Shown here piece after piece: positions 1 to 7,959 of a DNA stretch of 36,412 bases. The stretch's first letter is position 1. Each line of letters opens with the position of its first letter. Source of the DNA: Gemmatimonadaceae bacterium (GTDB lineage: Bacteria; Gemmatimonadota; Gemmatimonadetes; Gemmatimonadales; Gemmatimonadaceae). The translations under genes and the position numbers were made by a program. The notes below the pieces were generated by a model that was not told the origin of the DNA, searched no databases, and saw only the letters and a list, made by a program, of their open reading frames with translations. The stretch spans positions 1 to 36,412 of the forward strand of contig JAICJQ010000020.1 of assembly GCA_025928335.1 (NCBI GenBank), read 5' to 3'.

Positions 1-1410
1 GAGGCTCTGCACGCCGCTCGCGCCGTCGGCCAGAACCGAGTTGACGCGCACGCGTCCCGACGGGAGCTGCAGGTACGGATCCCCATAGTCGCGCGACACG
101 CCGACGCCGAATTGCGATTCGCTGAGCACCATCTTCAAATAGCCGCTGTGGCGCAGCTGTGCGTTGGCGCCGTAGTTCACGCGATCCCCGCTCGCCGACT
201 CGAGCTGCGCGGCGCCGCCGCCGATTGGACTCTGCCGCGACCAGTTGCCGTTCACCGTCATGCCGATCGACTGGCCGGTCGACGACGTCGGCGGCGAGAA
301 ATCGAAATGTCCCCACACTGACCCGTTGTCGCTGTATCGCTGGCCGCGAGGCGGCCCCGCGGCGACGGGGATCCCGCGCAGACGCAAGATGTCCAGAAAA
401 TGATCGGCGGAATCCTGCGCGATACCGTACGTCTGGAGACCGAGCGCACTCGCGTTGAGCAGCGTGAGGTTGTCACGCGATTGGCGTCCGAGCTGATACG
501 AGACGTTGTAGAACGACTTGTTGTAGGAGATGGGTCCGGTGAGCAGACCGCCGAGCGAGACGCCAGTGTACTCGGTGCCGACCGCCTGCGCGGCACGGTC
601 CGTCCACTCGAGCTGCGGGGTGTTGAGCACGAGGCTCATTCCGCGCGTGCGGTAATTCGAACCCGATCCCGGCCGGATGTTGAAGTTGCCACCGCTAAAG
701 CCGCCGCGCGATCCGTCGTACGGAGACGTCGAGAGCGAGCTCTGGATCTGGGCATCGCGCGGCAGATTGTTGCCGCCGATCTGCATGCCGTTCAGCGTCA
801 CGGAATTTTGATCGGCGCCCAATCCGAGGACGGAAAAGCCATCCGGTTGTCCGTCGAGTCCGGGAATCAGTGTGACGCCGGGAAGCGACGCCGCCATGGC
901 GGCGATGTCGCCTTGCAACTCGGGGGGAAGATTGGCGGTCGGGATTGCGCGTTCGGTGCCGCTGACGTCGGGCGTCTGCTGATTGCGGTTGACGCGCTGC
1001 TGGTTCGATGCAGTACTGACGACCGTATCGAGCTGCACGACGGAAAGCCGTGCATCGGCGATCAGCACATCCTCGTCGGCGACGCGCTTGATCTCGAACT
1101 GCCGGAAGTTGTAACCGATGAGCGCGTAGCCCATGATGTAGTCGCCGGTCCCATTCGGGAACGCGATCTGGAAGGCGCCCTGATTATTCGTCCGTATTTC
1201 GCGAGTGACGTTGCCGGGAATCGATGTCGCGGTGACGCGGACCCCGGGCAATGGCAGGCCTTCGGTGTTCGTCACTCGCCCGCGAATGACATCCGTGTTC
1301 TGCGCGTGCGTCATTCGCGGGAACGCGATCGCGATCAGGGCCACCAACGCGAGACCGATCCACGAGCCGCGAACGACGGAGTCCAGCGGCGACGAGCGGC
1401 AGGCGGACAT
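1..1410 (-). CDS. TonB-dependent outer-membrane receptor, 5' part (runs off the left edge)
   Basis: Outer-membrane beta-barrel receptor for TonB-energised uptake of a large ligand; the substrate cannot be told. The minus-strand frame is open from an ATG at 1408-1410 to base 1 (470 codons, no stop), so the 3' end lies outside the window. A GGAG sits 7 nt before the ATG. Residues 1-36 form a signal peptide (hydrophobic IGLALVALIAIAF, cleavage after THA). Residues ~42-125 look like a carboxypeptidase-regulatory-like beta-sandwich (VIRGRVTNTEGLPLPGVRV). A plug domain follows, with GADQNSVTLNGMQIGG and a Gly/Asn-rich stretch, then the first barrel strands. This architecture is common in Gemmatimonadota and Bacteroidota receptors. 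It stands alone here, with no SusD partner on the visible side. Family assignment is firm; substrate is unknown. Confidence 0.88.
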   Translation of the reverse strand, partial: MSACRSSPLDSVVRGSWIGLALVALIAIAFPRMTHAQNTDVIRGRVTNTEGLPLPGVRVTATSIPGNVTREIRTNNQGAFQIAFPNGTGDYIMGYALIGYNFRQFEIKRVADEDVLIADARLSVVQLDTVVSTASNQQRVNRNQQTPDVSGTERAIPTANLPPELQGDIAAMAASLPGVTLIPGLDGQPDGFSVLGLGADQNSVTLNGMQIGGNNLPRDAQIQSSLSTSPYDGSRGGFSGGNFNIRPGSGSNYRTRGMSLVLNTPQLEWTDRAAQAVGTEYTGVSLGGLLTGPISYNKSFYNVSYQLGRQSRDNLTLLNASALGLQTYGIAQDSADHFLDILRLRGIPVAAGPPRGQRYSDNGSVWGHFDFSPPTSSTGQSIGMTVNGNWSRQSPIGGGAAQLESASGDRVNYGANAQLRHSGYLKMVLSESQFGVGVSRDYGDPYLQLPSGRVRVNSVLADGASGVQSL

Positions 1411-1901
1411 CGGGCGGCTCCAACTATGCGGGTGGTAGGCGTTGAGGCTAATCCTTAGAGTCTCGGATGGTCAAGAGCGTTGTGTCGCGACCGAAGGGTG
1501 TTTAATCGATTGCTAATGAACGCGTTGGGGGATGCTTGGCGTCCAATAGGGACCGAGTGTTATCGCGGCGGAGGCCCGGGCTCATCTTTCCGTCGGTGCA
1601 AGATCTCACGACGGGTTCGATCAGTCGGCATCTCCAGCTTCTCGTGCACGCCGTCGGTCGCGCCGGTCGCCAGCCAGAATTTCGACGCGCGACTCGGCGA
1701 ACGCGTCAAGGCGACGTTCAAGGATGCCACCGCGATGGCTCGCCGTACCGACCTCGGCTGCGCTGTGCACGGATCGTCGCCCGTAGAGCCCGCCAGATGC
1801 TACGACGCGTTGAGAAGCCGCTGACAGGTTCGTGAGGCGACGGCCGTAGAATTGCGGCACGTGATCGCCCGTCGATTTGCCACCCCGACTCGCGGACGTT
1901 C
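1411..1901. other. Intergenic region without a convincing gene
   Basis: About 490 bases between the divergent receptor and deacetylase genes. Short frames on both strands are arginine-rich and carry no recognisable motif, as expected for shadow frames in GC-rich DNA. No tRNA, clear terminator or long repeat was seen. The region should hold the promoters of both flanking genes, but no convincing -35/-10 pair stands out. Confidence 0.5.
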
Positions 1902-2672
1902 GTGCCGAGCCCATCACTATCGCCTCAAAAGCCGCACGGACGCCGGTCGCGGCGCACTGTGGTCGTTCCGGCGCTGGCTTATCACAAGGTCGCCGAAATA
2001 CCACGGGGCGCCGTCTATCGAGCTAATTACGTCACGCCAGAACAGTTCATAACTCAACTTCGCTATCTTCGCCTTCGGGGATACGAAGCGATTTCGTTTC
2101 ATGATCTCCTCGCGTACCGCCGGGGTGAAGGGGAGCTACCCGCACGTCCGATCCTCATCACGTTCGACGACGGCTATCGAAGCATCCTCGAATTCGCCCT
2201 TCCGGCGCTTCGCGCGCACAGGCTGTTCGCGACGGTGTTCGTGGTGACGGGGTTACTCGGCCAGACCAATCGATGGGACGCTGACGAGTTGCAGGAGCCG
2301 CTTTTTTCCGTCGACGACGTCCGACGGGCGGCGGCCGACGGACACGACGTGCAGTCGCACACGCGAACGCATCGCGATTTGAACTATCTTCCCGAGCCCG
2401 ATGCCTTGACGGAGTTACGGGAGTCGCGGCTCGAGCTTCAGCAGATCGTCGACGGTCCGGTTCGAGTCGTCGCCTATCCGTGGGGAAACCCAGCACACCA
2501 TGTGTGTCGTCTCGCCGGCGTGGCAGGCTACGACGCCGGCGTGATCCTCAGGCGACGAGTGAACTTCGACTCCACGTCGGCTTTCGAGCTCAGGCGAATC
2601 GGCATCAACTACACCACATCCGTCAGTCGCTTCGCATGGGACCTGACACGGCTGCGTTGGCGAGGCGAGTAA
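1902..2672 (+). CDS. Polysaccharide deacetylase (NodB / carbohydrate esterase 4 family)
   Basis: Metal-dependent deacetylase that removes N- or O-acetyl groups from a glycan. It carries the NodB signature TFDDGY at residues 87-92 (catalytic base and metal Asp), the metal-binding SHTRTH at 152-157 (His153 and His157), and AYPWG at 191-195. At 256 aa it is about one catalytic domain. No signal peptide is visible, so it may act in the cytoplasm or be membrane-associated. The start is uncertain: the GTG at 1902 lacks a clear ribosome site, and a GTG near 1959 just before VVVPALAYHK is an alternative. The glycosyltransferase starts one base after its stop, so the two are almost certainly co-transcribed and work on the same surface glycan. 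Confidence 0.87.
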   Translation: MPSPSLSPQKPHGRRSRRTVVVPALAYHKVAEIPRGAVYRANYVTPEQFITQLRYLRLRGYEAISFHDLLAYRRGEGELPARPILITFDDGYRSILEFALPALRAHRLFATVFVVTGLLGQTNRWDADELQEPLFSVDDVRRAAADGHDVQSHTRTHRDLNYLPEPDALTELRESRLELQQIVDGPVRVVAYPWGNPAHHVCRLAGVAGYDAGVILRRRVNFDSTSAFELRRIGINYTTSVSRFAWDLTRLRWRGE

Positions 2673-2673
2673 C

Positions 2674-3858
2674 ATGACTCCTTCGCTCGTCGACAACACT
2701 GCGCGGTCGCACGAGGTGTCCGGGCCGGCCTTCACCACGCCGGCGGCCATCGGGCGAGGCACCCGCGTCGTGCTGTACACATCGTCTGACTGTTGGCGTG
2801 GTGCGGGAATCAGCTACATCGAGATCGCAGCGGCGCTCGACTCGTCGGGCTTCGCACCATTGGTCGTCGCGACGAACCCGGTGGTGGCCGAGGAGTTCCG
2901 CGGCGCGGGCTTGCGCCCGGTCATCGTCTCCGACGGTCGGGGAGAATCGGCGCGACTTCGCTCTTTTCTTCGCGCCAATGACGTCGCCGCTGTTCTGGTC
3001 GATCGCGCGCACGACCTTCGGGTGGCGACGCTAGCCACGCTCGGCACACGGGTCTCGGTGATCTTTCGATACAATCATTTCCGAAAGCGCGCCCCGACCG
3101 ATGCGCTGATCCGCCTCGCCTACCGCACTGGGCTCAAGGAACAAGTCTTTCTCTCTGCCGCGGCGCGCGAACGCATACTCGGCAACACGCCGTTCATGCG
3201 CCGCGTGCGGGCGACGACGATTCACGAGGGCATCGACCCATCGGAGTTTTGCCCCAACCGTCGAGCCGCAGCGGAGTTTCGTCGATCGTTCGGGCTCGAC
3301 GGCGAACCGTTTGTGCTGGCGGTCGGTGCTCTATCGCCGGAGAAGAGCTATGACGTCCTGTTCAACGCGCTGCAACTGCTTCGCCATCGTGCGCCGCCTC
3401 TTTTGCTTTTCGGAGAGGGTCCCCAGGAAGAAGACTTGCGAGCAAGAGCAGCACATCGGGGGATCGCCGTTCGCTTTTTCGGCCGCGTCCCTCGCGAGCG
3501 ACTCATTGGGGCCTATTCTGCGTGCTCGGCGTTCGTTCACGCCGGCTGCGTCGAGACGTTTGGTCTCGCCGTACTCGAAGCCATGTCGTGTGCACGGCCG
3601 GTGATCGCGAGCGCAGGTGGCGCGTTGCCGGAAGTCGTCGGCAGCGATGGATCGTGCGGAACGCTCGTCGCGCCAAACTCGGCGTGGGACCTCGCCGGCG
3701 CGATCTCGCGTGTGTTGTCCGAACCGGAGCACGCACGACGACAGGGCGCACAAGCGCGCGATCGTGCGCGTCGGCATTTTTCACTGACGTCGATGCGCCG
3801 AGGGTATGCGCATCTCGCGGCGCGACACGCGGGCTATCCACTCATCGCCGACGCATGA
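2674..3858 (+). CDS. Glycosyltransferase family 4 (GT-B fold)
   Basis: Transfers a sugar from a nucleotide-sugar donor onto a growing glycan, probably at the cytoplasmic face. The 394-aa length suits a two-domain GT-B enzyme. The C-terminal half shows the glycosyltransferase group 1 hallmarks: VGALSPEKSYDVL (217-229), GEGP (247-250), and the EX7E motif as Glu294 and Glu302 in ETFGLAVLEAM, followed by PVIAS and GGALPEVV. The N-terminal half is less conserved, as is usual for the acceptor domain. It starts 1 base after the deacetylase stop and its TGA overlaps the ATG of the methyltransferase (ATGA), so three genes are translationally coupled. Donor and acceptor are unknown. Confidence 0.88.
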   Translation: MTPSLVDNTARSHEVSGPAFTTPAAIGRGTRVVLYTSSDCWRGAGISYIEIAAALDSSGFAPLVVATNPVVAEEFRGAGLRPVIVSDGRGESARLRSFLRANDVAAVLVDRAHDLRVATLATLGTRVSVIFRYNHFRKRAPTDALIRLAYRTGLKEQVFLSAAARERILGNTPFMRRVRATTIHEGIDPSEFCPNRRAAAEFRRSFGLDGEPFVLAVGALSPEKSYDVLFNALQLLRHRAPPLLLFGEGPQEEDLRARAAHRGIAVRFFGRVPRERLIGAYSACSAFVHAGCVETFGLAVLEAMSCARPVIASAGGALPEVVGSDGSCGTLVAPNSAWDLAGAISRVLSEPEHARRQGAQARDRARRHFSLTSMRRGYAHLAARHAGYPLIADA

Positions 3859-4568
3859 TCAAACGATCGGACAACGCGAGCGTGCAGGCCGAATTCTTCG
3901 AGACTCTGCACCGCGAGGCGGAGGAACCGTTCTCGTACAGCACGCGAGCGGTGGAGCAGCTGCGTCACGGGTGGATCGTCGATAAGGTCGCCGGCGCTGC
4001 GCGCGGTCGAGTGCTCGACCTCGGTTGTAGTCGGGGACAGCTGACCGCGGCGCTGTCGGAACTTCCTATCGATCTCACGGCGGTTGACGTGGCGCCGACC
4101 GCCATCACGGCGGCACGCGAGCGGGCGAGTCGACAGGCAATTCGATTTTTGGCGGGCAACGCGCTCGCGCTCCCCATTGGCAGCGGCCAGATGGATCTTG
4201 TCGTCGCGGCGGACGGCATCTACAGCTGGAATCTCGACGCGCCCGATCGCGATCGGTGTCTCGCCGAAATACATCGCGTTCTCGTGCCGCGCGGCTCGGC
4301 ATTGTTCACGGAGCACACGCGCGCGCATCGGTTCGGCGAATTCACCCAGCAGATCGAGCGGAACGGGTTCACGATCGAATGGGTCGACTATCTCTACGAC
4401 CGGCCGTGGTATCAGGTCGAATCGTGGTTCAAGCTGCTCCAGCGCACCTCAGTGGTGGGCGCGGCGCGACGGAGTGGTTGGGTCGCTCGCATCCTTGGAC
4501 GGATTGGCCGGTTGCTCGGCCCGGCCGCATCCAGACACGTGTGTGTCATGGCCCGAAGAAGCGACTAA
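3855..4568 (+). CDS. Class I SAM-dependent methyltransferase
   Basis: 237 aa. Motif I is VLDLGCSRG (residues 53-61), followed by the acidic post-I strand LTAVDV and a motif IV region LVVAADGIYSWN; the fold is that of UbiE/type-11 small-molecule methyltransferases. The start is the ATG at 3855, which overlaps the glycosyltransferase stop by 4 bases; longer upstream frames run across the glycosyltransferase and are not believable. Because it is coupled to a deacetylase and a glycosyltransferase, a sugar or glycan-lipid methylation is the best guess (inference). A basic, hydrophobic tail (residues ~205-230) may associate with the membrane. Confidence 0.82.
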   Translation: MIKRSDNASVQAEFFETLHREAEEPFSYSTRAVEQLRHGWIVDKVAGAARGRVLDLGCSRGQLTAALSELPIDLTAVDVAPTAITAARERASRQAIRFLAGNALALPIGSGQMDLVVAADGIYSWNLDAPDRDRCLAEIHRVLVPRGSALFTEHTRAHRFGEFTQQIERNGFTIEWVDYLYDRPWYQVESWFKLLQRTSVVGAARRSGWVARILGRIGRLLGPAASRHVCVMARRSD

Positions 4569-4589
4569 GCCCATCAACCGGAATAGACC

Positions 4590-4893
4590 ATGTCCCGAAC
4601 GCGTTTTGGGTTGATTATCAGCGTTTCGCTATTAGGATTCTTCGGCTCCATGCCCCGCACCGCCGTCGGCTCGCCGGCGGGGCAGCAGCTCGACGCCTGC
4701 ACCCTGCTCACCAGGCCTCGGCGATGATGCGTTCTACCAGATTTATCCGACCGACAGCCCGTTCATCTGGGTCAAGAAGGGAGCCAACGCCATCAGCATT
4801 CGGCTCATGGGAACGAAGGCGAATCGCTTCAGTCTCCAGCAGGAAAAGGCAAAAGAGTTGACACTGGCGAAGGCGGCGATCGCAAAACTCTAA
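4590..4893 (+). pseudogene. Degraded secreted-protein gene (frameshift, probable internal deletion)
   Basis: Two pieces of what looks like one small exported protein lie in different frames. The first piece (ATG 4590, TGA 4725-4727, 45 codons) has a signal peptide (GLIISVSLLGFFG) and the motif QLDACTLLT, which typically opens secreted proteins with a D-x-C-x-L-L-T beginning. The second piece, in the +1 frame from about 4720 to the TAA at 4891-4893, reads GDDAFYQIYPTDSPFIW, then a lysine-rich helical tail ending LAKAAIAKL. The middle of such a domain (roughly 40-60 residues, estimated) seems absent, which suggests a deletion that also shifted the frame. It lies 21 bases after the methyltransferase gene. 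Assembly error is possible but would have to remove sequence, not just one base. Confidence 0.6.
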
Positions 4894-4900
4894 TCGCGGT

Positions 4901-5755
4901 TCACTTCGTGCCGACGGCGATCATCGCTTCATGCGTCACCGCGTACGGGCCGCCGCCCTGGCGCGTCATGAAATCTTCAGCCACCGCGCCGCGGAACGTC
5001 GCGCGCTGATCCGGTGTGAGCGACGCGAAGGTGGCGACCGCCGGCGGTGCGCACTTTCCCATCAAGTCGACGAACACGTTCAGGTCGTCAAACGCCCAGA
5101 CGTGGCGGACCTCGACGATGTGCACGCGCGAAAACCCACTGTCCAACAGGCGCTGACGAAAAGTGTCGGCGTCGCCGAGGGCGGCCCAGGGCGGTGGTCC
5201 GGAGGGCTTGGGCAGGCTTCCGACCGTCTTTGCCATCGCGTCGCCCATGATGCGACCCATCTCACCGCGCGGCGGCGGCGCCCACGTCGACACGACGGCG
5301 CGTCCGCCCGGCACAAGGACTCGCGACAGCTCCCGCAATCCTTTCAGTGGATCGGGAAAGAACAACACGCCAAAGATCGACGCCGCGACGTCGAACGATT
5401 CGTCTTCGATGTCGAGCTGCTGACCATTCATCACATCGCAGCGGACGCGATCGGATAGCCCTCGGCGTTCCGACTCGGCGCGCAGATAGTCGATCATGCC
5501 GAAGGCAAAGTCTGTCGCCAGCACGCTCGCGCCGCGACTGGCCGCGGCGAAAGTGAAGTTGCCGGTACCCGCCGCGACATCGAGGACGCACGTACCCTTC
5601 CCGATGCGAACCAGATCGGCTGCGTCCTCGGCGAACGGCCGCGTGACGTTTCCGGCGAACGCGTGATAATCCGCCGCTACAGCACCCCACGCATCGGGTT
5701 GCTGGTCCAACGGACGGTTCTTCGACGGCACCATCTCTTCCACCGACTTCTGCAT
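4901..5755 (-). CDS. Class I SAM-dependent methyltransferase (UbiE/COQ5-like)
   Basis: 284 aa from the chosen start. Motif I VLDVAAGTG is at residues 57-65, followed by VLATDFAFGM (post I), SFDVAASIFGVLFFPD (motif II region) and LSRVLVPGGR (motif III). This pattern is typical of type-11 methyltransferases acting on small molecules or quinones. An ATG at 5770 is possible, but the ATG at 5755 has a strong GGAGG 8 nt upstream and begins two bases after the stop of the upstream amidohydrolase gene, so I chose it. The pair forms a two-gene unit on the minus strand. Substrate unknown. Confidence 0.83.
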   Translation of the reverse strand: MQKSVEEMVPSKNRPLDQQPDAWGAVAADYHAFAGNVTRPFAEDAADLVRIGKGTCVLDVAAGTGNFTFAAASRGASVLATDFAFGMIDYLRAESERRGLSDRVRCDVMNGQQLDIEDESFDVAASIFGVLFFPDPLKGLRELSRVLVPGGRAVVSTWAPPPRGEMGRIMGDAMAKTVGSLPKPSGPPPWAALGDADTFRQRLLDSGFSRVHIVEVRHVWAFDDLNVFVDLMGKCAPPAVATFASLTPDQRATFRGAVAEDFMTRQGGGPYAVTHEAMIAVGTK

Positions 5756-5757
5756 GC

Positions 5758-7491
5758 TCAACGCCTCCATCCTGGTCCACGAAGCACGACGCCCGGTTTG
5801 GCGCCGGTGACCTTCGCATCGTCCACCACCGCGACTCCGTTCACAAAGACGTAATGCATGCCCACCGACAGTTGGTGCGGCCGCTCGTATGTCGCTCGAT
5901 CAATAATGGTCTTCGGGTCAAAGATCATGATGTCGGCGGCGAGGCCTTCTCTTATCTCGCCGCGATCCTGGATCGAGAGCCGCTGCGCGACCGCACCCGT
6001 CATTTTTCGGACCGCGTCCTCGAGCGTCAGAATGTGCTGATCCCGTACGAACCGGCCGAGGATCCGAGGGTAGGTGCCGTACGCGCGCGGATGGGTGGCG
6101 ATCTTGGCGCTGTCGGGATCGAACGCCTCGGCGTCCGTGCCGAACTTCATCCACGGCTGTCGCACCTGCATCGCGACATTCGAGTCCGAGGCAACGAAAA
6201 TCACCTGGCCGAGGCGATTGCTCTCCAGAACCGTCAGATCCATCAGCGCGTCGGGCCAGTCCTTGTGCCAGGCGGCCGCGATGTCGGTCAATCGCTTGCC
6301 TTCATACTTCTTGAGCGAATCGACCGAGAAGCCGACGACCTCGACACCCGCCGGCGTCGCTGCGAGGCAAAGGCTTTCGTAATCGGCGGCTTCGTTCGTC
6401 ATGTCCGCCTTGATGCGCGTGCGTTGCGCGGCATCGTGCAGCCGCTCGAGCAGCTTACCGTCGGCGTGCGCCCATGGCGGAATGCACGATGACAGATTGT
6501 TCTGCCCCGCGACGTACGGATACTGGTCGGTCGCCACGTCTTGTCCGGCTGCCCGGGCAGAATCGATCTTGGCGACGACGATTTTCGCCTTCGGCCAATT
6601 CTTCACGCCCGCGGCCTTGAGATGGTAGATCTCGACAGGTACCCCCGCCCGGTACCCGATAGAAATCGCTTCGTCCACCGCTTCGATGAGCTTGTCGCCC
6701 TCGGAACGCATATGGGTGATGTATAGTCCGCCGAACGAAGCCATGGCTTTCGATTCTTCGATGAGCTCTTCCGTCGACGCGTAACTCCCCGGCGGATAAA
6801 TCAGCGCGCTGCCGAGCCCAAACGCCCCGTCGCGCATCGCATCGCGCACGACGCGCCGCATCGTGTCCAACTCGGCGGCGTTCGCCGGTCCGGCGGTCAT
6901 GCCTTTCGCGTACGCGCGAACAGTGCCCGCACCGACGAACGATCCGACGTTGACCGAGCCATGATGCTGCTCCATCGCGCGCAGCCATGCGTCGAACCCA
7001 TGCGTCCCAGTGAAGCCACGCATGACTCGGCGCTGCGCGGTGTCGGCGGCGATCCGCTCGGCAGCGTCGAGCACCTTGTCGTTGACCGGCGCCGGCGTGT
7101 CGCCTTCGCCGAGGATCATCGTCGTGACGCCCTGCGTGATCATGCTGACCATGCGGCCGTCGCCGGTGAGCATTTGCACATACGACTGTGCCTGGATGTC
7201 GATCACGCCCGGCGCGACGACCAGTCCGCGCGCGTCGATGCGACGCTTGGCGGACGCGTTGGCGAGCAGGCCGCGCGGGGTGATTCGTGCAATTTTTCCG
7301 CCCGCTATGCCGACGTCGCCGTAGAACCACGCGTCGCCGGTGCCGTCGACGATCCTGCCGTTCGCGATGACGATGTCGAACGATTCGCCGGACGGTGTGG
7401 GAAGGGTGGTGGGGTGCGCGGGCCGACACGCGGCGACGATTGTCGCACAGAGCAGAGTGAATTGGCGCAAGGAACGAGTGGAGATTGTCAT
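5758..7491 (-). CDS. N-acyl-D-amino-acid deacylase-like amidohydrolase, predicted lipoprotein
   Basis: 577 aa. Amidohydrolase-superfamily protein of the D-aminoacylase type, which would hydrolyse N-acyl-D-amino acids in the periplasm. The start at 7491 gives a lipoprotein signal with lipobox Cys22 (TIVAAC); a GTG at 7551 would bury the signal. Family features: FDIVIANGRIVDGTGD (38-53), the VAPGVIDI strand (92-99), THMRSE with His260, IYHLKAAG with His290, and the C-terminal HPRAYGTYPRILGRFVRD block. Oddly, the HxH expected after the first barrel strand reads QAQ (100-102), and the position of the zinc-ligand Cys holds Glu129 (GEGDTPAP). The two His 30 residues apart match the family. Activity may therefore be altered. 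It is followed by a methyltransferase with a 2-base gap. Confidence 0.85.
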   Translation of the reverse strand: MTISTRSLRQFTLLCATIVAACRPAHPTTLPTPSGESFDIVIANGRIVDGTGDAWFYGDVGIAGGKIARITPRGLLANASAKRRIDARGLVVAPGVIDIQAQSYVQMLTGDGRMVSMITQGVTTMILGEGDTPAPVNDKVLDAAERIAADTAQRRVMRGFTGTHGFDAWLRAMEQHHGSVNVGSFVGAGTVRAYAKGMTAGPANAAELDTMRRVVRDAMRDGAFGLGSALIYPPGSYASTEELIEESKAMASFGGLYITHMRSEGDKLIEAVDEAISIGYRAGVPVEIYHLKAAGVKNWPKAKIVVAKIDSARAAGQDVATDQYPYVAGQNNLSSCIPPWAHADGKLLERLHDAAQRTRIKADMTNEAADYESLCLAATPAGVEVVGFSVDSLKKYEGKRLTDIAAAWHKDWPDALMDLTVLESNRLGQVIFVASDSNVAMQVRQPWMKFGTDAEAFDPDSAKIATHPRAYGTYPRILGRFVRDQHILTLEDAVRKMTGAVAQRLSIQDRGEIREGLAADIMIFDPKTIIDRATYERPHQLSVGMHYVFVNGVAVVDDAKVTGAKPGVVLRGPGWRR

Positions 7492-7699
7492 GGGGCCGAT
7501 AGTGTCATGCTCGAGGCTGTCGAAAAAGACCGGGCGCTTGTGGACACTCACGAGAACACATTAGCATGAAGCAGCGCCGCGTGGGCGGCCGACGGTCCGC
7601 GTACAGGGTTCAACCCACCCAGGTAGTTCTGAATCACGTCACCTTCTATTCCCCGCCCTCCACGCGGACATTGGGCGATACGGCGAGATCGAGAAGTTG

Positions 7700-7959
7700 T
7701 TACTGTCGCGCGCGAATGTTCCGCGCTCTGGCCCGTAGCGCCGCGCTGTTCGAGTTCTCGAATTCGTAGAGATAGCGCTCGACGAGGGGCTCGAGTCGCC
7801 TTCGTCGCGCGGCGAACGTCGCCAGGCTGTCGAGCGCCCAGGCGCGCACGAAGGTTTGCGGAAACGCGACTCTTGAAGGGCTGACGATGGCTCTCACGCG
7901 CTTCGAGTCGGCGATGCTTCGACGATCGCCGCCCGTGAGATGCCATCGCAGTGCGCGGT
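7700..7959 (-). pseudogene. C-terminal fragment of an unidentified, possibly HEAT-like helical protein
   Basis: Downstream of the serine hydrolase stop, one minus-strand frame reads like genuine protein down to the TAA at 7700-7702: ADSKRVRAIVSPS, then FVRAWALDSLATFAARRRR and LEPLVERYLYEFENSNS, a run of amphipathic helices. No good start codon with a ribosome site exists between the upstream gene and this stretch; only an internal GTG is available. Helix composition and the VRAWALDSLA pattern recall the last repeat of HEAT-like proteins. It may be the tail left by a deletion that brought the serine hydrolase gene next to it. Coding nature is inferred from amino-acid texture alone; a chance frame cannot be excluded. 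Confidence 0.35.

Noticed and set aside
400-1458. Long plus-strand frame opposite the TonB-dependent receptor
   Set aside because: Arg/Ala/Val-rich with no motif; the minus strand carries a clear signal peptide, regulatory-like domain and plug over the same bases.
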